A stretch of 64,000 nucleotides of DNA from Histomonas meleagridis. Taxonomy: Eukaryota; Parabasalia; Tritrichomonadida; Dientamoebidae. The translations under genes and the position numbers were made by a program. The DNA lies in NCBI GenBank assembly GCA_020186115.1, contig WSYJ01000025.1:62001-126000 (forward strand). Direction: 5' to 3'. The notes beneath the pieces were generated by a model, which was given only the letters and a program-made list of their open reading frames with translations, searched no databases and had not been told where the DNA came from. Shown in pieces: positions 1-10,695 of the stretch (position 1 is the first letter of the stretch; each line of letters opens with the position of its first letter).

Positions 1-1262
1 TAAAAGCGGTTTTACCCATATTGTATATGATTTTCTGAATATAACCGTTTTGGGCAACAATATGGGCTAATTACGTGATTTTTGATCGTATTATCATTCA
101 AATTTGAATACAGCCGCTTGGGTAACGATATGGGCAACCATACGGGCTAAATGAATGATATTAAAATTTACCATCGTACCACCAAACAAATTATTTATAA
201 CACTCAACTTATTATACTAATTAATTCCATCAAAACGAATGACATATGACAGTCATACCAAAATTAGTATGTTTAATTCGATAATGGCACTAAAAAATTT
301 GCAAATTTCATCATTATATTATTATAAATTTTGGATTTGGCAACTCAAAAATTTAAAGGTCAACCCATAATTTCAAAATTACATCATTACTCGGATTCAT
401 AATAATCATAATTGAAAAAATTAAAACATATTTCCCTATAGATATTAACAGATGTATTTGAAAGAAGTCGATCATTTTACACTCAAAAATTACATAAACT
501 ATTGAATAAAAAATCAAATAAATTCATAATATATTAATATATAATATATTTAAACATAATAAAACAATGTTTCTAAATATTACATATCTAGTGTTATATA
601 CTCATATAATATTTAAATTTTTAATTGAGGAAATATCCGTCAAATACCATTAACGTTTTTTGACACACCACATTTATTGTCTACAGAAATCTCAAATGAT
701 TTTGGGATATTTTTTTCGTTCTGGGCAAAAAAAATATCCCGAATTAGCAACATTACTTACAATTTTACTTGAAAAATGAAAAAAGTTGTATGCATCCACC
801 GCTATATCATTAAACTTTTTGAATCCATATTTCTTCATTGATAAAAAATTAATTATTTCATTTGCTATTAATATTCATTCATGGCTTTAATTATTTTCGA
901 TTTTCTCGATAGTTAACAGAAGTTTGTCAAGAGGAAAATTAACGATCAAAAAAATATATATAAAAATGTATTCACTAAAACATGATGTTTATTTTGCATA
1001 ACATTAAAAAATATTATAATGTTACTATACAGTTATGTATAAAAAATGGTAACGGTATAAGATATGGTAACGACGGTTCTTTAATCAAATGATGATATCA
1101 TAAGAAAAAAAAAATTTTTCACGAGATATATTAAATATTTTCATGATTAATGAATTTAAAAATATTATATTATATATTATTTTAGAATTTAGACTGTTAT
1201 TTTTTATCACATCATTTGTTTAATCAAAAATAAATAAAATTAATTAATTGATGATTTGTTAT
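1..1262. other. AT-rich gene-free region with short repeated motifs
   Basis: I see no coding region here. The first 170 bases carry related short words: GGGCAAC-ATATGGGCTAA near 52-70 and GGGTAACGATATGGGCAAC with CGGGCTAA near 120-150. The words ACCCATATTGT (14-24) and ACAATATGGG (57-66) are inverted relative to each other. Near 1047-1076 the word ATGGTAACG recurs twice. These could be subterminal repeats of a mobile element or clustered Myb-type sites; the sequence alone does not decide. The rest is A/T runs. Confidence 0.4.
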
Positions 1263-2112
1263 TCACCATCAATTGTATTCCGAAATTTTTCAGAAAGAAA
1301 GCGATAATTTATCCATCCCCATTTTTGTGCTTCTTCTTTATAAGACATGGATTCTTATAAATAGTTATAATCCCAGATTTCTTTGAATTCATCAAAATTT
1401 TCAACTTTTCGACAATCTAATTTTAAGTAATCAACACCATTTTTTTATGATATTCAAATCCAGTATGTTTAAATGAGGCATGGATATTTATTGAACATGT
1501 GCTTAATTCATAGACTCGAAATATCTTATATAAATGTTGAAATTTGAATGAATGTCATCATTATTTGGGATATATTTTCTGTGGTTTTTCAAAATACTAA
1601 AAAGCAATCGATCTAATACTTGGAATAACTAAAATCATGCTAATTTTTTCAATTTATTTCCATCAAGATGACAAGAACAATTATCGAAAAAGAGAATCGC
1701 CGGTTTTTCGAAACAATCTGGTCCATTTCGATCAGATTCAATCTGTGGAACAAATTTTTGTAGAATAAATTTAGTGAATATCTTTTTTGTGACATAAGGT
1801 GATGCCTCAATACTCATGCTGAGATCAACATCCTTTCTTATTGGTGTATTAAATATTTCTTCTGAATTTGGATCAGTTGTAATTATTGAAGGGAAATAAG
1901 CATCACCACCTCCATTTATTGTGACAACAAGGTTTGAATGTCTTATTCCCCTATTTATTGGATGATGAAGACTTCTATTTTCAAGTTCCTTTGGTATTGC
2001 AACTATTTTTGGTTTTCGATCTTCCCAATCTGATGAACCCACCTCATCGATATTATAGATTAATTCTGCAGGTGTAATTTCTATAACTTTTTTTAATTTT
2101 AAAATTTTCTCA
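1263..2112 (-). pseudogene. Decayed DDE transposase (pogo/Tigger or Tc1-like)
   Basis: Read on the minus strand from about 2112, the remnant shows the three acidic blocks of a DDE-type transposase in order. The first is YNIDEVGSSDWEDRK near 2060-2010. The second is ILFFDNCSCHLDG near 1690-1655. The third is QVLDRLLFSILKNHR, reached only after a TGA stop and a frame change near 1632-1590. Further frames down to about 1265 keep transposase-like text with stops (FDEFKEIWDYNYL, then EEAQKWGWINYRFLSE). The longest open stretch is 135 codons (1635-2042). The N-terminal DNA-binding region is not recognisable. Several stops and frameshifts mean it is not functional. The family assignment rests on block spacing and is moderate. 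Confidence 0.65.
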
Positions 2113-2117
2113 AATTG

Positions 2118-2185
2118 TATACTGCCGTAGCCCGACTCCGCGGAGCACTTTTTCTATATAAGAGCGTCGACAGATGATCAGTATA
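2118..2185. other. GC-rich island with perfect 10-bp palindrome, bounded by TATACTG/CAGTATA
   Basis: A 68-bp stretch stands out from its AT-rich surroundings. It contains the perfect palindrome CTCCGCGGAG at 2136-2145 and is bounded by TATACTG (2118-2124) and the inverse word CAGTATA (2179-2185). It lies just upstream of the transposase relic, so it may be an element terminus or a small foldback insertion. It does not fold as a tRNA. Confidence 0.3.
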
Positions 2186-2660
2186 AAGTGTACTAGGGAT
2201 GGGGGTTTATGTAAACTTTTTTTTAAATGGAGTTATCTAAGTACGTTTAAATATATGAATTTTTTCAGGCACCATCTTGCGGATAACGTTAGTAGTACCT
2301 CCAGCCAAGATTATATTACCTAGCTAAAATATGATTTCGTCCCATTAACGGTCTCCCGATAGTCGGAATTGAATACTTTACAATATTAATTATATTCATT
2401 TTGATAGGTAAAAGACGATACAAGAACGATAGCTTTTGGCGTCAAATAATAAGCATTCTTGCCAAAACCACCCAAAACTTTCCGACAAAAAAGCAATTCA
2501 ACTTTTTGATACGAAAATAAAATTACAAACCGAAATACTGGTTCAATTTTGACTATTGAACGATTGATGCTATAAAAAAGTTTCAGTATTTTTTAGCGAT
2601 TACCCATTTCGAATCGAATTTGACATTTTGGGCTTAAGGCCGAATCGACCGTTAAAAATG

Positions 2661-2667
2661 TCACTTT
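2661..2667 (+). promoter_or_regulatory. Candidate initiator (TCACTTT), with CCGTTA just upstream
   Basis: TCACTTT matches the trichomonad initiator TCA+1Y(T/A). Here A+1 would be 2663, which is 19 nt before the ATG at 2682. CCGTTA at 2649-2654 resembles a Myb recognition element. A complete promoter-like layout makes it likely that the ORF after it is, or was, transcribed. Confidence 0.4.
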
Positions 2668-2727
2668 TTTAACTTTTTTTTATGTGTGTAATAGAAACCG
2701 AAATTTTTCGATCGGTAAAATTTGCGA

Positions 2728-3219
2728 ATGGGATACAGCTCTTCAACACTTTCCACACGAAATGGTGTTCGAATAAATGCAATGTCTACTCCTCAAAATT
2801 CGATGAAAATGGTTTTTCCATTAGGATGGTATTACTTACGCTTATTAGTAGCTTTATCTTCAACCCAAATCAGAACACTTAAAACAGAATACAATATTGA
2901 GCTTTCGCCAAAAGACATGATACAAAGAGGGTGGTATAAAAAATTCTTTACACAAAAACAAATTGATTATCTTGTCTCAAATCCTAACATCTTCCAAATT
3001 TTTTCATTAAAAGAATACTACAAGCCAGACTTATCACAGCTCAATGGTAAAAAGCTGCTTGTTCATGCAGCATGTGAGCCATCGGCAATAGCTAAAAAAA
3101 AGAATTTCTTATCAAATGAATATTACATTGTAGAAGGTGGAAATGCAGAAAAGCTATTCCAGGATCCATGTGTAGCGGATGTAGAAATGTTTCATGAGGC
3201 TAAACCACTTTTAGTTTAG
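2728..3219 (+). CDS. Unrecognised protein, possibly a broken gene
   Basis: This open frame from the first ATG (2728) gives 163 residues. I do not recognise a family. Visible traits are a hydrophobic stretch near residues 29-45 (VFPLGWYYLRLLVALSS) and a charged, soluble-looking remainder ending EMFHEAKPLLV. The ATG best placed behind the promoter-like signals (2682) opens a different, overlapping frame that stops at 2882. The real gene may therefore have a frameshift between the two frames, or the true start may be the downstream ATG at 2782. It sits between a transposase relic and a housekeeping gene. Confidence 0.35.
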   Translation: MGYSSSTLSTRNGVRINAMSTPQNSMKMVFPLGWYYLRLLVALSSTQIRTLKTEYNIELSPKDMIQRGWYKKFFTQKQIDYLVSNPNIFQIFSLKEYYKPDLSQLNGKKLLVHAACEPSAIAKKKNFLSNEYYIVEGGNAEKLFQDPCVADVEMFHEAKPLLV

Positions 3220-3669
3220 GTATCATTAAAGTAAAACACAAAATTGTCAATATCCTTTCACATGTATTTAATCTGTTCTGTTATGTTCACGATATCTTTC
3301 ATTCTTTGTGTAGAGCTATTATTATCAATTAATTTTAGATTTTATATCTTCTTGTGAAAAATATTTTTGTTCTCTCTTATTTTTAATTTAAGTTTTTTAC
3401 AATAAAAGAAAAATTTTCCCTTTGTATGACTTACTAACAAATAAGAATCAAAGATTGACTTTAAAAATTAGAAAATTATTAGCTTTAACATAGCATTTGT
3501 TATATAATATGATGATGATTTTGGAAAAAATATCACAATAATACTTCTATGAAAAAATTAAACAAGAAAACATTTTTGCAGACATGTGACGTGGTAAGCG
3601 GTTATATGATTTAATTTTTTGATAACTGGAACCAAACAATTCAGTTAAAATTGAGAGACAGGGACCACT

Positions 3670-3676
3670 TCACATT
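3670..3676 (+). promoter_or_regulatory. Initiator (TCACATT) of the succinyl-CoA ligase alpha gene
   Basis: TCACATT fits the trichomonad initiator consensus with A+1 at 3672, leaving a 5' leader of 9 nt before the ATG at 3681. A GCGGTTA word lies at 3598-3604. The initiator lies inside the upstream in-frame extension, which argues that the extension is not translated. Confidence 0.65.
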
Positions 3677-3680
3677 TAAG

Positions 3681-4607
3681 ATGCTTGCATCTCCTGTTCG
3701 TAATCTCCACAAACCACTTCTTTTTGTTGACGAGAACACACGTGTTGTTGTTCAGGGTATTGGTAATCAAGGTCAATTCCATTCCCGCTTAATGCGTGAA
3801 TATGGTACAAAAGTTGTTGCTGGTGTTCACCCAAAGAAAGCTGGCCAAATTGTTGCTGGCATGCCAGTTTTTGCCTCAGTTAAGGACGCTGTTGCTAAAA
3901 CAGATGCTAATGCATCTCTTATTTTTGTTCCAGCATCAGGTGCTGCAGCAGCCATGATCGAAGCTGCTAATGCAGGCGTTGGCCTTGTTGTTTGCATCAC
4001 AGAACACATCCCACAACATGATATGATCAAAGTTAAGAAGGTTCTCAAAGAAAAGGGAGTTGAACTCATTGGTCCAAACTGCCCAGGTATCATTCAACCA
4101 CGTACACACTGCAAGATGGGTATTATTCCAACCAATATTCATACACCAGGAAAAATTGGTATTGTTTCTCGTTCTGGTACACTCACATACGAAGCCTCAT
4201 ATGCAACAACATTAGCTGGACTTGGTCAATCCACAGTTGTTGGTATTGGTGGAGATCCATTTGCAGGACAACTTCACGTTGACGTTGTCAAGAGATTTGC
4301 AGAGGATCCACACACCGAAGGTATCATCCTCATTGGTGAAATTGGTGGCCAATCCGAAGAAGATGCTGCTGAATGGATTGCTAAGAATCATTTGACCAAA
4401 GAAAAACCAGTTGTCACCTTCATCGCTGGCGCCACAGCTCCTCCAGGAAAGCGTATGGGTCATGCAGGAGCTATCATTTCTGGTGGAAAGGGTACTGCAG
4501 AAGGTAAATATGCTGCTCTCCAAGCCGCTGGCGTTCGCATTTCTCGTCATCCAGGAAACCTCGGCAAGTTCATCTTTGAAGAAATGAAGAAGATGGGCCG
4601 CATCTGA
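3681..4607 (+). CDS. SCSalpha: Succinyl-CoA ligase (synthetase) alpha subunit, hydrogenosomal
   Basis: This is the alpha subunit of succinyl-CoA synthetase, 308 residues. In parabasalid hydrogenosomes the alpha/beta enzyme turns succinyl-CoA into succinate and CoA with substrate-level ATP or GTP formation. The N-terminus MLASPVRN is a short Arg-containing hydrogenosome-type leader, followed by the CoA-binding Rossmann fold ([17 protein letters not shown], then [12 protein letters not shown]). The phosphorylated histidine lies in [14 protein letters not shown] near residue 261. Length and motifs are normal for the family. I chose the ATG at 3681 because an initiator sits 9 nt upstream and the leader then becomes N-terminal. 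The stop is followed at once by TAAA, a trichomonad-type polyadenylation signal. Codon use is richer in C/G than in neighbouring genes, as expected for a highly expressed gene. Confidence 0.96.
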   Translation: MLASPVRNLHKPLLFVDENTRVVVQGIGNQGQFHSRLMREYGTKVVAGVHPKKAGQIVAGMPVFASVKDAVAKTDANASLIFVPASGAAAAMIEAANAGVGLVVCITEHIPQHDMIKVKKVLKEKGVELIGPNCPGIIQPRTHCKMGIIPTNIHTPGKIGIVSRSGTLTYEASYATTLAGLGQSTVVGIGGDPFAGQLHVDVVKRFAEDPHTEGIILIGEIGGQSEEDAAEWIAKNHLTKEKPVVTFIAGATAPPGKRMGHAGAIISGGKGTAEGKYAALQAAGVRISRHPGNLGKFIFEEMKKMGRI

Positions 4608-4676
4608 ATAAACAAATGGTGATACAAAACGATTTTCTATTTTATTTAAAAATTTGTCAAAAAATGTAATTTATTA

Positions 4677-5717
4677 TCAATCTGTTGATCTGCAGAGTTT
4701 TGGCGATGTTGATCCTTTGGGAAAATAAAAATGGACAAAGTCATCTTTTATACAGAATATCTTTTTACATATCTCAATAACATCACTAATTCCTTTACCG
4801 TGTTGATGCAAAAAGACAATTTGATTTACAGGTGAATGGAATTCTTTGCATTTTGTTTTTTTATTTTTTACTTTAGGCTTTGGGCATTTAGGTAAATCAT
4901 CAAATGATTCATTCATTAGACGCTTTATATCATCATCTAAAAAGTTATGGCCCAAGAAATTTGGTGATGATGCTTCTTCCATAGTAATGTTTAAGTAACC
5001 AATAAATTCATTATGACAAACATCTTCATGTTCTGTACATGATCGAATAATTTTTTCATATATGGGAAGTATTAATTCAGCTGCTTTTCTAGAATAAAGA
5101 TAACCAGATCCTCCTTGAAGAAATGATGTAGCAGAATTTGGAATGCATCCACCTAATACAACAGGTTGTATAAGTGGATCATATTTTGTTTCTAATGATT
5201 CATAAAAATCATCAAGGATGTTTACATTTATGATGTTGTCAACTGTACCTCTATGAAACCATCTATAATTTGTTTCATAATAAAAATAAGAAAGCGCAAA
5301 ATATGTCTTTCGAAATATATCAATGTCTTTTATTGTATAACGTGTGTTTGTTTGAATTGTAGATACAATATCAGAATAATGTTGTGGAGAATGAAGATTT
5401 AAAATATGTTTATTATTAGTGATATTGAAATTCTTCCAATCAATATATGAAGCTTTATATCCAGCTTTTTGGTTTAAAGAAAAAGAGAAAAATTTATGCA
5501 TATACATCGGAGTTATGTCTTTAGGCATACTAATCATTATAAAAAACATTTTGTTTATATTTATGTTTGTTTTTGAGTTTTGGATATTTTTAATATATAT
5601 AACATTATTTAAACATGATTCCTTCGATAAAAAAATTAACTGAATAAGAAAAAATATTAAAAAGAAATGATAATATAAATGTCTTAACAATAAAATACCA
5701 TTACAAAAATCTTCCAT
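4677..5717 (-). CDS. Fringe/GT31-like glycosyltransferase, type II membrane protein
   Basis: The predicted protein has 346 residues. Residues about 9-31 are a strongly hydrophobic signal-anchor, as in Golgi type II glycosyltransferases. The core resembles the fringe/core-1 beta-1,3-glycosyltransferase family (GT31). YRWFHRGTVDNIINV lies where the family has its RxxDD metal-site block, and FLQGGSGYLYSRKAAELI matches the GG-x-GY-xxSR block. The usual DD(D) acidic cluster is reduced to VD here, so metal binding or activity is uncertain. An HEDV segment follows, as in fringe proteins. A role in surface glycan synthesis is inference. The start is the first ATG; no clear initiator is visible upstream. 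The gene is convergent with the succinyl-CoA ligase gene, 69 nt apart. Confidence 0.6.
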   Translation of the reverse strand: MEDFCNGILLLRHLYYHFFLIFFLIQLIFLSKESCLNNVIYIKNIQNSKTNININKMFFIMISMPKDITPMYMHKFFSFSLNQKAGYKASYIDWKNFNITNNKHILNLHSPQHYSDIVSTIQTNTRYTIKDIDIFRKTYFALSYFYYETNYRWFHRGTVDNIINVNILDDFYESLETKYDPLIQPVVLGGCIPNSATSFLQGGSGYLYSRKAAELILPIYEKIIRSCTEHEDVCHNEFIGYLNITMEEASSPNFLGHNFLDDDIKRLMNESFDDLPKCPKPKVKNKKTKCKEFHSPVNQIVFLHQHGKGISDVIEICKKIFCIKDDFVHFYFPKGSTSPKLCRSTD

Positions 5718-6205
5718 AGAAGAAGCTGGAATTAAGTTATTTCAATAAATTCTACATAGTTTTTTTAGATGAAATTTTTTTTTTGAAAACACAATGTCTC
5801 TATCTTACCCAAAAAACTAATGCTCACAGTTGATTGTCACTTTTGCTTTTTGGTTTTCTTCCATTCGTTTGTTCATTAGTGAATACGCATTAATATATGA
5901 CAGCATCAAATGTACTTCATCTTTTAGATTTTTTTTTAAGTTTGAAAATATGTTTCAATTAAATTTAATGTTAAAAATGCATTTTCAATACAAACCCCAT
6001 TTTTATAAGAAGATAATAATATTTTAATGAAGCCCATATTCTATGAATTTTCAGAAGATGTCTTAGGACTTCATGTTGACATTTGATTAATTGTATTTCA
6101 TGATAAATTAACGATCATCGCGAAATAAATTTACATCACATGTCTTATAAATGAACCTCAATAAAAATACGTTTATTTTTTTCTGGGCGTTTTCTATCGT
6201 TCAAT

Positions 6206-6212
6206 TCACTCT
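6206..6212 (+). promoter_or_regulatory. Initiator (TCACTCT) of the FYVE gene
   Basis: TCACTCT fits the initiator consensus, with A+1 at 6208 and a 17-nt leader to the ATG at 6225. Between the GT31-like gene and here (5718-6205) I see only AT-rich DNA. Confidence 0.55.
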
Positions 6213-6224
6213 GTCAAGTACAAT

Positions 6225-7670
6225 ATGGAAGAAGAAAACGAAAACTCAATTGATTCTCTTGAACAAAATTTTTTTGCAGTGATAGATGAATTTCCATCAG
6301 TTTCGTCGATAGATCCATCAACATTTACACATTCATCAGCAGAAAAATGGATGGATGATTCAGTTAGCAACAACTGTATGCTATGTGGAGCTGAGTTCAC
6401 ACATTTCAATAGGCGTCATCATTGTCGTCATTGTGGTCTTCTTATGTGCGGCAAATGTACATCAAATCGTACATTAATTGGAAATTCAATAGATAGAATT
6501 TGTGATGCCTGTGCCTCTATTCTTGTACCTCCTTCTCCAGATACTCAGTATACGTCACTTGATGAGTGGCAAAGCAAAAATGAACAAATTGAAATCCAAA
6601 AACTCAAACCATCCTCAAAAAATGTCGGATTTGCATTTTTATATTCCATGCTTGATTCTGATTGTCATCCAGCTCATTTTAACACAGTTCGTACTCTTTA
6701 TCGCCTTTTCCCTATGTATTCACCAGTCATGGTACAATCAGCTTTACCCAAAGTTCTTCATCATGCACTTCACTGTGATTGTTCTGTCCAATACTTGTCA
6801 CTTGATCTTTTTGTATCTTTATTTAATCTTAGTTCCAATACATTTGATATCCCAAATGATCTTATTACACAAGAAACTCTTTCTTCTTTAATACATTCTG
6901 ACTCCATCATATCACAACGCACCACCTCACGTCTCCTATATTCTTTGCAAACAAAATCAACACTTCCTCCATTTTACAACTTTTTGAATACAGACGATAA
7001 GTGGGTCACCTCATTTTTACTTGCAGCCATTTCCACTCAAGTTCATATTAATGATATTAATACTCTTTTAGATGAAGGCATTTCTAAACACTCATTTTAC
7101 TCAAATGCGAAAGAATTAATTCCACTACTACTTAATAACTTAAATCCTAAGACAAAAAGTTCAACACTTTCAGCTCGTTATTATTCTTCTGCTATTTTAG
7201 AGAAGTTATCACATTATGTTGATGATGCCATGTTAATTATGCAATCGGATTTAAATAATTTGGTGAAATTAATATGTACATGTTGTCCAACTGATGAAAA
7301 TGATGAAAGAAATGAAATTGATATTTCGATATATTTAATTTCATGTTTATTAAATATCTGGAGGAATTTCAATGAAGCGCAAAGCGGAGATAAGTCGTGT
7401 TTCTTGTCACAAGTTTTCATGACTATATTCGAAGTGTTAAATATAAAAAACATAAAATTTAATAATAAGAAATTACAAATATTACAATTAATTTGTTTGG
7501 AAATGATCGAAATTATTATTTCGTTTAGCGACTTAAAGCCAATGCTATGTGGACAGCAAACACTTTGTTTATTGGAGGATTTGACGAAAGGAAATTCGCC
7601 ATTTAATAAAAAGGCGTTGAAATTGTTCGAAAGTTTGAAGAATTGCTTCGACTCATTAAGTTCAAATTAA
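6225..7670 (+). CDS. FYVE zinc-finger protein
   Basis: The protein has 481 residues with an N-terminal FYVE zinc finger at about residues 43-105. The WMDD block is followed by CMLCGAEF, the signature RRHHCRHCG, and then MCGKC and RICDAC, giving eight zinc-binding cysteines or histidines. FYVE domains bind phosphatidylinositol 3-phosphate on endosomes, so a role in endosomal trafficking or phagocytosis is likely. The remaining ~370 residues are helical and Leu-rich with no domain I can name, perhaps an alpha-solenoid. The start is the first ATG, 17 nt behind a good initiator. Confidence 0.85.
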   Translation: MEEENENSIDSLEQNFFAVIDEFPSVSSIDPSTFTHSSAEKWMDDSVSNNCMLCGAEFTHFNRRHHCRHCGLLMCGKCTSNRTLIGNSIDRICDACASILVPPSPDTQYTSLDEWQSKNEQIEIQKLKPSSKNVGFAFLYSMLDSDCHPAHFNTVRTLYRLFPMYSPVMVQSALPKVLHHALHCDCSVQYLSLDLFVSLFNLSSNTFDIPNDLITQETLSSLIHSDSIISQRTTSRLLYSLQTKSTLPPFYNFLNTDDKWVTSFLLAAISTQVHINDINTLLDEGISKHSFYSNAKELIPLLLNNLNPKTKSSTLSARYYSSAILEKLSHYVDDAMLIMQSDLNNLVKLICTCCPTDENDERNEIDISIYLISCLLNIWRNFNEAQSGDKSCFLSQVFMTIFEVLNIKNIKFNNKKLQILQLICLEMIEIIISFSDLKPMLCGQQTLCLLEDLTKGNSPFNKKALKLFESLKNCFDSLSSN

Positions 7671-8148
7671 TATATAACTTATATTATTGGTGTAATAAAT
7701 TATTAATTTTGTCGGATTTTTTGAAATAAAAAAATAAATTTGAAATAAAATATTTTATTGATTATGTGGCAACAAATAGTAATTTAAATTACTTTTGAAA
7801 CAAAAAGGAATTGATGTTAATCTTGAATTCAAAAAGAATAGATGTATATAATGGGCATGAACCCTTTTTGACCAAGTTTCGATGGAGTGAATGCAAAACG
7901 ATTAAGTACAATTTAGTAAACGGGCATTATATCGAACATTTGTAAATATCAGAAATAAATATTTCAAATTGTATTTAAATAGTTTATTTCGACATTGAAC
8001 CCAAAAAATTGAATCTGATAATAATAACTAACTAAAAACGTTTTTCATTTCGAATTCAATCTTTCAAACAGAATTTTTTTCTCAGAAGCGAGTAAAAAGA
8101 TGGTCCCCTCTGTGAAGCTTCACAACAAAAATCAGATTTTTACATAAT
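7671..8148. other. AT-rich spacer with a possible ankyrin scrap
   Basis: No gene is seen. Around 7796-7835 the plus strand reads LKQKGIDVNL, which resembles the end of the ankyrin repeats found elsewhere in the window (EQKGIDINA). It is too short to be more than a relic. Confidence 0.3.
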
Positions 8149-9891
8149 TTAATTAGAAGTGCTTGATTTAGCAGCTGCTATTGTATCAATTGTAAAAGCA
8201 TTTTTTATAGCACCTGAAGCCATTCTGTCCAAAACTTTCCATTTTTTATGGAATGTTTCCTGTTTATTTTCAGGAATTCCTGAAACTTCAATTCTTTGTT
8301 TCAACAATTGCAAATCGTCACTTAATTTTTGGTCACCAAATGTACCGATTGTTTTTGCTTGTATTGCTTTTTCAAGCATATTAAATTTTTCCTTAAATTG
8401 TTTATATTTTGTAATCATTCCAATTGCATTTAATGTATCCAAATCTTCTTGCATCAAAGCAAATATTTTTAATTTTACATTTGGCTCTTTAATTAAATAT
8501 GTTTCATTTGGACAACCTCTACTGTACGCAGCTCCAACTGATAAATTAACATTATTTCCATCGTTACCATTAATTAAATAAGTTGTAACATGTTTAAATT
8601 TAATCTTTTTCTTTTCCATTTTTTTATCTCCTTTTTGTACTGTTTCCATTGGAACTTCACCGTCAGTAACAATGATTAAATGGTCACGATATTCAACACC
8701 TGCTTTAACTGCAATATCTACAATAAGATTCGAATATGTTCCATTTTTACCTTCTTTTTGATCCATAAAATTATTCATTTGATCGCGTGTTTTTTCCCAT
8801 ATTTTATCTGACCATAGAAATATTTTATCTCCTATTTCATATTCAAGTTCTAAAATTTTCCGAAGTTCGGAATGATAAAACTCATTATCTTTAACAGATC
8901 CAGAACAATCAATAGCAAACAAACGATGTTTTGCAATTTTAGTAAATCCATACCATATCTCATTTTCTTGTATTATATAATTTATTGCTTTAGGACGCCA
9001 ATCTTTAGGTTTAATATTTCTATCTGTTAATTGATGTATTTCAGGTCTTGCAGTCCATCCTGCGATATTTTGTATGTATTTAAATGTTCCATCTTTATTA
9101 ATTTCGGTAAAACATTTAGTAAATCCACAATCAATAATTATATCACCATATCCAAATGTTACATTACTTGGATAAAATAATGAACTTATTCCTCCAGATG
9201 AATCTCTAGTAAATGGTATAAATGGTTTTAGATTATTTTCATTTTGTACATATGAAATTGTAATTCCTTCGAATATTTTACCAAGATTATGAGCTAATGG
9301 AAATCTTTGATAGTCTTTAAATACTTTTGGATTTCGATTAAATGATTGTGGCTTTGATAACTCACCTGTTTTATCTCCAAATAATATTTTTCCTCCTTTA
9401 TGTTCACCGCCAATTCTTAATTCGGAACATTTGTTTCCTAATTCTTTAAAGCGTGCTGTCTGAAGGAATAAATTCACTTGATAATAAAGTGGATCACCAT
9501 CAGCCCAAAAAACTATTGAACCGCCATTTTCCCAAAATAAAATCAAAACTTCAATAAATTGTCCAACTAAATTTGGATCTGTGTGTGGATTTTTTTGTAT
9601 TGGTAATATTGGATATGGTGGTCCACATATTACCCATACAGCATAATAATCACATAAACCTGGTGTAGTTTGTTTTGTTAATTCTTTAATTGCATCATAA
9701 TAATTTAATACAACTTTAATCTCAATGCCAAAATGTTCTACTGCTGTTTTAATGCATTCTGTACGACCTGGTTCACTTGACTGATCTATAAAGCAAGGAT
9801 CTATAAATGATGATTCTAATTTACTTAATTCACTTGACCATAACATTACTATTAATATCTTTTGACCTTTTAAGAAATCTTTTACAAACAT
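8149..9891 (-). CDS. VWA-domain fragment (C-terminal piece of the broken giant gene)
   Basis: This open piece gives 580 codons from ATG 9891. Residues 1-300 read as an alpha/beta region (GQKILIVMLWSSE, then GGSIVFWADGDPLYY). Residues about 315-470 form a VWA-like domain: a beta strand leading into DCSGS (MIDAS DxSxS intact), then LIIVTDGEVP. The tail is helical and ends SSTSN. The ATG is probably internal to the original protein, because the frame is open upstream of it to the TAA at 10165. An annotation pipeline would call this a gene; I read it as the end of the larger one. Confidence 0.6.
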   Translation of the reverse strand: MFVKDFLKGQKILIVMLWSSELSKLESSFIDPCFIDQSSEPGRTECIKTAVEHFGIEIKVVLNYYDAIKELTKQTTPGLCDYYAVWVICGPPYPILPIQKNPHTDPNLVGQFIEVLILFWENGGSIVFWADGDPLYYQVNLFLQTARFKELGNKCSELRIGGEHKGGKILFGDKTGELSKPQSFNRNPKVFKDYQRFPLAHNLGKIFEGITISYVQNENNLKPFIPFTRDSSGGISSLFYPSNVTFGYGDIIIDCGFTKCFTEINKDGTFKYIQNIAGWTARPEIHQLTDRNIKPKDWRPKAINYIIQENEIWYGFTKIAKHRLFAIDCSGSVKDNEFYHSELRKILELEYEIGDKIFLWSDKIWEKTRDQMNNFMDQKEGKNGTYSNLIVDIAVKAGVEYRDHLIIVTDGEVPMETVQKGDKKMEKKKIKFKHVTTYLINGNDGNNVNLSVGAAYSRGCPNETYLIKEPNVKLKIFALMQEDLDTLNAIGMITKYKQFKEKFNMLEKAIQAKTIGTFGDQKLSDDLQLLKQRIEVSGIPENKQETFHKKWKVLDRMASGAIKNAFTIDTIAAAKSSTSN

Positions 9892-10164
9892 TTCCGTGTT
9901 TTCTCCAGTTGGATTTATAAATCCTTTTTCTGCATTTCCGACATCTTTTTCTTCATTATAAAAATCAGAAAATGCATCAAGTGTTGGTTTAATATCATGA
10001 AGTTCTTTTTTAAGTTCAGAAAATGGCGATAAATTATTTTGATTTTTAATTAAATCCTTAATTATATTATGAATTTTATCTGAATTAGGTTTGGAACTTT
10101 CTATAAGAAGTATTTCATCAAGTTTATCTAATGGATCATCACCAAAAAGTGATGCAATTGCTCT

Positions 10165-10488
10165 TTATAAAGATGATGGATTTGGTGAATAAACAACTTG
10201 AGAAAATAAGTTTTCAATTCCTTTTGGATATATTCCAACTCCTATACCAATTGTATTAATTCCATATTGAACACATAAATTAACTTCTTCGATAATTAAT
10301 TTTCGTTCATTTAGTTGATATAATCCATCAGTAATCACAAATAATAAACTTGAATGATCTGAGGATCGAATTCTTCTTAAATCAAATGCTGCATGAATAG
10401 CTGATGCTAAATCGATATTATTTTTAGGATTTTGTAAAATTGCAAATAAAGATTCCCAAAGTGGTGATTTTATATTTAATGCTTCCAA
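10165..10488 (-). pseudogene. VWA-like domain fragment between two in-frame stops
   Basis: This 107-codon piece (TTG-initiated as drawn) is the second half of a VWA-like domain. Its first half (DVTIIIDSSISCFN, near 10650) lies upstream in the same frame. Together they span from the TAA at 10696 to the TAA at 10165. LLFVITDGLY is the second metal-site strand and YGINTIGIGVG the later strand typical of VWA folds. MIDAS residues are intact. Confidence 0.55.
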
Positions 10489-10695
10489 TGTATTAACACC
10501 AGAACATAATATATTCGGTGTTGGTGAACCTGCAATAATTAAATCGAAACTTGGTAAATCAATATTTGTTAATATTGATAAAAGATTTCGAATTGTTTGT
10601 AACGTATGTGCACTCGAAAGTTCATTAAAACATGAAATAGATGAATCAATGATAATAGTTACGTCATAATTACGTTTTAATCCTCCTTTTTCTAC

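Noticed and set aside
2118-2185. tRNA or other structured RNA
   Set aside because: GC-rich, but no cloverleaf or other known fold can be drawn.
3651-3680. Upstream extension of succinyl-CoA ligase alpha
   Set aside because: It starts at TTG and overlaps the initiator. The ATG at 3681 gives the expected organelle leader.
5830-6027. 65-codon plus-strand frame
   Set aside because: Starts at TTG, low complexity, lies in the promoter region of the FYVE gene.
8159-8581. 140-codon plus-strand frame
   Set aside because: Antisense shadow of the VWA-containing minus-strand frame.
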